Below are positions 57,868 through 64,000 of a DNA stretch of 64,000 nt, piece by piece (within the stretch, counting starts at the first letter, position 1; every line of letters starts with the position of its first letter). Below the pieces are notes generated by a model, which saw only the letters and a program-made list of their open reading frames with translations, did no database searches and was not told where the DNA came from. Position numbers and translations under genes: made by a program. Location of the stretch: the NCBI RefSeq assembly GCF_050624435.1, contig NC_134536.1, positions 130,850,758 to 130,914,757 on the forward strand, written 5' to 3'. This DNA comes from Tenrec ecaudatus (lineage: Eukaryota > Chordata > Mammalia > Afrosoricida > Tenrecidae).

Positions 57868-58232
57868 CTGGTGGTGCAGCCAGTTTCACACTGGACCATG
57901 CACCAAAAGATCAGGGGCTTGACTCCGTCAGCTACTCCATGGGAAAAAGGGGAGGCAGTCTGCTTTCTCCAAGGTTGACTGCCTTGGAAACCCTGGGGCG
58001 AAGGTCTACTCTGTTCCATACCATCACTATGAGCCAGAATCGACTTGGTCGCAGTGGGTTGGGCTGCCAACCCCAAGGTCAGCCGTTCGAAACCGCCAGG
58101 TGCTCTGTAGGAGAAGGAGGCTCTCTACTTCAGTAAAGCGTTACCGTCTCGGAAACTAAAAGGGGCAGTTCTATGCCGTCCTGTAGGGTCGCTGTCAGTT
58201 GACGTCACTCCATGACAATGAGTTGGGTGTTT
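57868..58232 (+). repeat. Two consecutive AfroSINE-like copies, head to tail
   Basis: The first starts GTCCTGGTGGTGCAGCCAG and ends AGAATCGACTTGGTCGCAGT. The second starts directly in the tRNA-like part (GGGCTGCCAACCCCAAGG) and ends CATGACAATGAGTTGGG. Confidence 0.8.
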
Positions 58233-59650
58233 GGTTTTGCTTTGGCTCGCTCTGGTGATGACAATCAATGACACGGTCACTGCGACTGGCCACGGGGCGG
58301 GGGGCGGGGGGGCGGGTTCCGAAGGCGAATTTGTGCCTTCCACACAGAGAGCAGGTTGAATTCCCAGCCACCGCACCTGTCGTGGAGGCTTGTGGGCTGC
58401 TATGGTGTTGAATCGGTTTCAGCGGTGTTTCCCAAATAAGATAAACTAGGAAGAAAGGCCTGGTGGTTTCCTCCCAACATCCAGCCCATGCCAACCTGAT
58501 GAATCACAATGGTCTGAGTCATGGGTGCGGCCTAGAACTTCTTAGCGTCTTGTTTCATTTCATCGTGCACAGGTTTGCCAGGAGTTGGAGGGGCAGCGAA
58601 CAACAGCAGGATCCATTAGACCCAGGACAAAGCCTTCTGACCAGGGATTCATTCTCAGGCATTTCCCCCAGGGCGTGTAAGGAGCTGGGGCTTGGGGCGG
58701 GGAGGTGTTGATGGTAATAGTGTCCCAGAGATAATGCCTGCCCTGAAAAAAGTCGGGAGAGCTGAAAACAGGAGCGTTCCTTCACTCATCACAGGTACAG
58801 CTAAAGAGCTCACCTCACTGCTTCATGGAGCCGATGTTCACGGAGGGCAGCTGGGCACCAGGCACCGTCACAGCCAGCCAGACTACCCAAATGGATAAGT
58901 CCTTCCTTGCCAGGCACTCCTGGTCTTCCCGAGTCCAGCACAGCATGCAGGCCCTGCAGCAGACCTCCCCTCGCCGGCTGTGTGATGACCGTGGGTGGAC
59001 CTTGGTTTTTTTTTGAAGGTTAGGGACCTGCAGCTCGGAAAGGTGACCGCCTGGCTAAGACTTGAGTTCCACCCTCCCAAGTGCAAGTTCAGCCTTCTTT
59101 CTGGAGCTGTGCACGGCTTCCTCCAATGAACACACTTGGAGAGCTTCATCGAACGTACCTCCCTCTCCCACCACCCAGCCCAACTGCAGTCACCTATTGG
59201 CGAGCCGATTGAGGGAGTGATGCCATGGAAGAGATAAGCAAGGAGCGCGGATTGTGGTAGGTCCCCGTTTCTGATGACGAACTCACGTCCCCCTCCTTGA
59301 AAGGCTTACTCTTTAAGGATCAGGGGGAAAGCACAGACCAGTTACTGTTGAGTGGACTCTGACGGTGGCCATCCCAGGTGAGTGAGGGCGGGGCTGTGCT
59401 CCACAGGGACTTCAAGGGCCGATGATGTCTCGGAAGATGATCGCCAGGCCTTTCTTCTGAGGCACCTCTGGGTGAACGCCAACCTCCGACCTTTCTGGTC
59501 GTGGCTGAGTTCATTCACCCCACCACCCACAGATGCCTCCTGAAGAATGGGTTCTTATACAGGGATCTTCAAAAAGTTCATGGCAAAATCTCATGGTCTG
59601 TTCATTCCATCCTTCCCTTCCCCCCACTTTTTGGTGTCCCCCTCCTGGCG
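58233..59650. other. Intergenic, no gene recognised
   Basis: Contains a G-rich tract at about 58295-58316. No exon with flanking splice sites and recognisable homology was seen. Confidence 0.5.
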
Positions 59651-59855
59651 GGAGTCTTGGTGGCGTTGTGGTTACCCCTTGGATTGCCAACAGCAAGGTT
59701 GGCAGCTAGAAACCACCAGCCTCTCCACTGGAGGAGATGGGGTGTCCTAACCCCACAAAGAGTAACAGTCCCAGAACCCCACAGGGGCAGGTCTGCCCTG
59801 TCCTACTGGGTCACCCTGAGCCAGAATCAACTCGATGGCAGTGCGTTTTGTTTTG
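59651..59855 (+). repeat. AfroSINE-like SINE
   Basis: A near full-length sense copy: GGAGTCTTGGTGGCGTTGTG through CAACTCGATGGCAGTGCG. Confidence 0.85.
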
Positions 59856-60099
59856 CTTTAGTATGTTGGTTGTCAGGTATGATCCTTAATTGGGAGAGGG
59901 GAAAAGAAAACAATGTTCATATGTCTCTGGCCGAGCCCTTGCCTCGCTGTGTGATTTCAATCTAATTGCATGCTCTCTCTGGGCATCAGCTTTCCTGCTT
60001 GGACACAGGCTGATCTGTTGCTCCAACTTCCAGCATGGCCAAAGGCATGAAAGTGAGGAAGTGGGGGTGGTGGTTGAGTTCTCAACAACTCCATCGCCA

Positions 60100-60260
60100 C
60101 AACCCACTGCCATTGAGTCAATTCCCGCTCACAGCACCCCTAAGGCTCTCCCGGCTCTGAGTCTGTAAGTCTTCCAGGGAGCAGACAGCCTCCTCTTTCT
60201 CCCACCGAGTGGCGGTGGGGCTTGAACGCAAGCACACAGCGTTCCCTTTGGCATTTGGGA
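60100..60260 (-). repeat. AfroSINE-like SINE
   Basis: Antisense copy: CAACCCACTGCCATTGAGTC through GGGGCTTGAACGCAAGCACA. Confidence 0.75.
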
Positions 60261-60608
60261 GAGTGCCCCGGTGAGATCCTTGGGCTGATGACAGACAGCT
60301 TCCTTTTCCTCTGCTCCGGTTCACCTCCTCCCTCCGCCTCCCTGCTCTCCCACCCCAGCATCCATCCCGGGAGGACTCTCGGACAAGCCCAGGCTATTTG
60401 TGGCTCCTCCTGGGGCCCTGAATTCCTGGCTGGCCCCTGGTTCTAGTCTCCAAGCCAGGCCAGTCTCCCAAACTGGCTCCAGAGCACACCAGCTAATCTG
60501 GGGGGATCAGGCGCCAGAAGCCCGACTCCCCCCCACGGCAGCTGCTACTTACTCTTTAGGACGGTGGATCCCCGTCTCCCAAGTGAACCCTACTGGGCAC
60601 CACAAGAC

Positions 60609-60806
60609 CAAACCCACTGCCTTTCAGTGGATTCCAGCTCCCAGGGACCCCAGGACAGAGCACACCTCGTCCATCCTTAGACTTTCTGGGACTGTAAACC
60701 ATGTGGGGAGCAGACAGCCTCATCTTTCTCCCATGGAGGGGTTGGTGGGATTGAACTGCCCATCTTCAGGATAGCAGCCTAACAATCCGCTGAGCCACCG
60801 GGATTT
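60609..60806 (-). repeat. AfroSINE-like SINE
   Basis: Antisense copy: CCAAACCCACTGCCTTTCAG through AATCCGCTGAGCCACCGGGA. Confidence 0.8.
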
Positions 60807-61229
60807 TCCAGTGGCTGATGTTTGGGGAAATAGATTACTAGGTCTCTTTCTTCCAGGACACCTCTGCATGGACTTGAGTGGCCATTCTTTCTCATTAATA
60901 GTGAATTAACCGTTGCCCCACGCTGAGTGTCCTCCACACCTTCTAGTCTCCCCTTTGTTCCCAGTCGTGGGGTAAAGTGGTTAGGGGCAAGACCTCTGAC
61001 AGCGGACAGCTCCTTGACTTGGTCTACCTATCTGCCTCCCTTTCCTTATCCTTGAAATCTGAGGGGGGTGCACGAGTTCATTTACATGATATGCACAGGG
61101 CAACAGCGGACCTGTTGGAAGGACAGTGTTAGTGCCGGCTCTTACAGGACGGTGGAAAAAGCATGAGACTTAGAGGCTAACTGACCTGGTTCAAGTCCTC
61201 CCCCTTCCCATACCGACTCCTTGAACTAA
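60807..61229. other. Intergenic, no gene recognised
   Basis: Unique-looking sequence between two SINEs; nothing coding identified. Confidence 0.5.
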
Positions 61230-61560
61230 CCATCCAGCGGCCATCTGGTCAATTCTGTCTCAAAACTGCCCCCTGGGTCGGGGGTTCCGAGGCTTTAAAT
61301 GTTTAAGGGAGGAGACAAGCTACTCCCCCTCTCTCTGGGCAGTGGGTGGATGTAACCGATGCATCACCCACAGTGCCACCAGGCCTCTGTCCCTCGTGTC
61401 TTCCTCGGCTGGAAGTGTGTGCGGTTAGGGAGTTGAGAGAAACTCTGGGTGGGGCAACTGGCTACTATCACATGAACTGTGAGGTTGGAGGCTGTAGTTC
61501 ACACAGGTGTCTTGGAAGAAAGGCCTGGCGATCTCTGCAAAAGCTAGCCATTGACAACCA
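61230..61560. repeat. AfroSINE-like fragments
   Basis: Antisense to about 61385 (ATCCAGCGGCCATCTGGTCA ... CACAGTGCCACCAGGCC). This is followed by a degraded sense piece with TTGGAAGAAAGGCCTGGCGA near 61510. Confidence 0.55.
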
Positions 61561-61754
61561 GATGGTGAGAGATCCGCCTCTGAGTCATAGAGAGAGCTCT
61601 TATTGTATCGTGTGCACGTGTGCGTGTGTGTGACAGGTGAGGTCTATAGAGACAGCACCGGAAACCCAAAAGGGAATTCTTCCAGCCTACCTCACCGGCC
61701 TCCTGTCAGAGGGGGCAGGAGATGGAAGCAGTGGGGCTCTCACGATGGCCATGT

Positions 61755-62060
61755 ACTCAATTCCCACTCCAGTGGTTGGGTGCCGCGGAGTCGGCTCTGA
61801 CTCACAGAGACCTCGTGGACAACAGAACAAAACACTGCCGTCCTGCGACCTCCTCATGGTTGTTGGGTTTCAGTCTACTGCTGCCTCCATGTTGTCGATC
61901 CATCTCGCGGGGGGTCTTTCCCTTCCCCCCTGACCGTCAGCTTTCCCAAGCCTGATGTCCTTCTCCAGGGACTGGTCCCTGCTGACGATGTGCCCTAAGT
62001 ACCTGAGATGTGCAGCGACCCAGGGTAACTTGAGCCTGCCTCTCCCGGTCTCATTTCCCG
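61755..62060 (-). mobile_element. RTE/BovB-type LINE 3' end
   Basis: The minus strand reads LRYLGHIVSRDQSLEKDIRL and then GGRERPPARWIDNMEAAVD. This is the typical C terminus of RTE-clade reverse transcriptases, where the wording is of the kind LGHI-R-D-SLEKDIMLGK and GRPRTRW-D. After it comes a SINE-like 3' tail (GAGTCGGCTCTGACTCACAG inverted) shared with the AfroSINE family, as expected if the SINE borrows this LINE's machinery. Confidence 0.7.
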
Positions 62061-62936
62061 TGGCCCTTTCAGAAAGCATCGGGAGGTCTTAAGAAGTGGC
62101 TGAGAGGAGGGGCAAGATCAGGCACGGTAGTTCATGGGGTCTCCGCCAGCATGGGGAGCTGCCCAGTGGGCAGGGCGGCCAGGGAGGAGGACAGGGTGGA
62201 AAATAGAGGCCTCACCGAGGGAAGGTTTAAATTGTCACTCTGTGAAAGAAGACACCTTGGGGCACCTTGATGGATTGGGTGCTTAATGTGCAGGGACAGC
62301 TGGAACCCTAACAGGCCGTTGCCCCAGAGACCCAGCGCAGGCATCCCCGCCCTTCTGGTCACTACCGAGACAAGGTACACAAACAACTGAGTGGCAGGCA
62401 CCAGGCACTACACACCCTACTCCCTGCCTAGGGCAGGAGCCTGCCCCCTCTGGCAACCGCTCTGTTGATATAAACATGGGTGGGTGGCCAGGGCTTTGAG
62501 CCTCCTGGGCAGCATTGGAACAGGGGGACAAAGGGTCTCCCAGAGCCCGGGGCCTGGGATGGGAGAAGGCACCAGACTTCCAGGGAAGGGCAGGGGACTC
62601 AGTTCTCTTTCCCGACTCCAGGCAATCCTCCTTGCCACACAGGATACCCTGTGGTGACAGTGGGCCTTTTGTCCTGCTCACTTCGGTCCTCCAGTCCAGC
62701 TGCCTCTCCCAGCACTGCCTCCCTTCCAGAGGTAGGCGCTTTGGATCTTTGAACAAAGTGACCTGATAAGAAGCACGGTTAAGGTGACTAATTATGTACC
62801 TCTTTGAAGGTGCTGTTTCCAAGGCCCAAAGACAGCCCCGAGGAAACAAGGTAAACTTAACCATCAACTTTTGAGAGAAGAAGGGCAGGCCTCAGAATGA
62901 ACAATGTGTGGGAGGAGACAGAGATGACTGGAGCCC
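62061..62936. other. Intergenic; possible conserved patch with a GATA site
   Basis: No exon recognised. A SINE-free stretch near 62735-62880 contains CTTTGAACAAAGTGACCTG followed by TGATAAGA (62764-62771), a GATA consensus. I searched the minus strand here for TSPO2-like transmembrane segments and saw none. Confidence 0.4.
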
Positions 62937-63268
62937 AGGTGGTGTCATGGCGAGGAGTTGGGCTACTAACTGCAAGGACCGCAGTTCAATACCACCAGCC
63001 GTGCCTCCACTCTTGTAAATAGTTGACAGTCTTGGAAACCCACAGGGGCAGTTCTGTTCTGCGCCTATAAGGCTACTATGGGTCGGAATTGGCAGGTAGC
63101 TCTGGTCGTGTATTGGATCATGAGTTGGACTCCTCTCCTCAAGGTCAGCAGTTCGAACCAACCAGCTGCACCTTGGGAGAAAGAGGAGGCATTCTTTTCG
63201 GGAAAAGCGTTCCAGTCTTGGGAAATGACAGGGGACGTTAGAGGGTCCCCACTGATGGCGGCGAGTTT
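62937..63268 (+). repeat. Two consecutive AfroSINE-like copies, head to tail
   Basis: The first is about 62937-63090 (GGGCTACTAACTGCAAGGAC ... GCTACTATGGGTCGGAATTG). The second is about 63096-63268 (CCTCAAGGTCAGCAGTTCGA ... CCACTGATGGCGGCGAGTTT). Confidence 0.8.
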
Positions 63269-63394
63269 TTAAATTTTATTTGATTTTAGATACAGATGAA
63301 GAGCTGGGTGGCACTCCAGTTGCTGAAGGAAAGGTTGGTGGTTCAATCCTGCTCTGTGGGAGAAATGAAGAAATCAGTCAAAATGAAAACACCT

Positions 63395-63880
63395 ATCTGC
63401 CACAGAGTCAACTTGGATTCATCACCACCCTGCAGGGCAGAGAAGACCTGCCCCTGTGGAGTCTGAGGCTGTCAATCTTTATAGGGGTGGAATGCCTCGT
63501 CTTTCTCCTGCGGGCTGTCTGGTTGGTTCAAACTGCTGATCACCCAATTAGGACCCCACTCCTGATCCAATATGCCAACAGAGTTACCTGCTCCTATGAA
63601 AGATTTTGAAAAAGCCACCCCTCAAAAACAAACAAAAAAAATACAACCCCCAATAAATTAAAACAAACTCGGTGCTTCTGACTCATAAACTCACTGTCAT
63701 TGAGTCAATCCTGACTCATAGCAACCCTATAGGACATAGTAGAACTGCTCCTCTGGGTTTCTGAGGCTGTAACTCTTTGTAGGAGTAGAAAGCCTCATCT
63801 TTCTCCTGAGGAGTGGCTGGGGTTTTGAACAGCGGACCTTGCCATGAGCAGCTTGACTCTCTTAATAATCACCACACTGC
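63395..63880 (-). repeat. Two antisense AfroSINE-like copies
   Basis: About 63395-63560 (CTGCCACAGAGTCAACTTGG ... CAAACTGCTGATCACCCA) and about 63690-63880 (ACTCACTGTCATTGAGTCAA ... TTTGAACAGCGGACCTTG). An A-rich tail separates them. Confidence 0.8.
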
Positions 63881-64000
63881 TAGCATCCCAAGTGTGTGAA
63901 GGGGTCCCCAAAGGTAGAGGGAGGCCTGAGTAGGGCCTGGAAGATCTTGGCGGGCACCACCTGCGAAGCCCTTGAGCGGGTGGTGTTAATCCTTAAGTGC

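Noticed and set aside
57000-64000. TSPO2, expected upstream of APOBEC2 from human gene order
   Set aside because: No transmembrane-rich exon resembling TSPO2 was found on the minus strand; it is probably beyond the right edge.
1-64000. CRISPR arrays, operons, bacterial-type mobile elements
   Set aside because: The sequence is a mammalian chromosome with introns and SINEs; no direct-repeat/spacer arrays are present.

Overview
The window is a stretch of a placental-mammal chromosome: short exons with GT-AG introns, two CpG islands, and interspersed repeats over much of the rest. The repeats point to an afrotherian, most likely a tenrec. The evidence is dozens of copies of a tRNA-derived SINE with the AfroSINE wording, L1 3' ends ending in the AATAAAATGATTT-type tail, a BovB/RTE-like 3' end, and two SPIN-type hAT MITEs. 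Among afrotherians I recall SPIN being reported only from tenrec. The species call is from memory of these families; no search was run.

The gene order is that of human 6p21.1 read backwards. From left to right: (1) the first two coding exons of an ADCY10-like soluble adenylyl cyclase on the minus strand (7.9 to 6.5 kb, continuing off the left edge), at the place where human has the pseudogene ADCY10P1; (2) NFYA on the minus strand (3'UTR from about 9.4 kb, stop at 11.8 kb, start codon at 27.77 kb, untranslated exon 1 near 34.7 kb), complete, 347 residues; (3) OARD1 (TARG1) on the plus strand (untranslated exon 1 near 35.3 kb, coding 36.08 to 41.62 kb), complete, 152 residues; (4) APOBEC2 on the minus strand (start 56.2 kb, stop 46.5 kb), complete, 229 residues in two coding exons. 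TSPO2, expected next, is not visible and probably lies beyond the right edge.

NFYA and OARD1 are divergent and appear to share one CpG-island promoter with four CCAAT boxes and a run of NRF1-like sites. OARD1 and APOBEC2 converge, with about 4.9 kb between their stop codons. APOBEC2 has a TATA-type promoter in place of a CpG island, in keeping with its known muscle-restricted expression.

The left 5.5 kb is a decayed minus-strand L1 broken up by younger nested insertions. Intronic and intergenic DNA is largely SINEs, L1 3' ends, one unclassified repeat with short terminal inverted repeats (three copies), and simple repeats, including a compound TG-rich minisatellite at 50.8 to 51.4 kb. The observations I rate highest are the histidine in place of the first catalytic metal-binding aspartate in the otherwise intact ADCY10-like exons, the SPIN insertion nested in a SINE, the GC-AG last intron of OARD1, and the promoter architecture between NFYA and OARD1.
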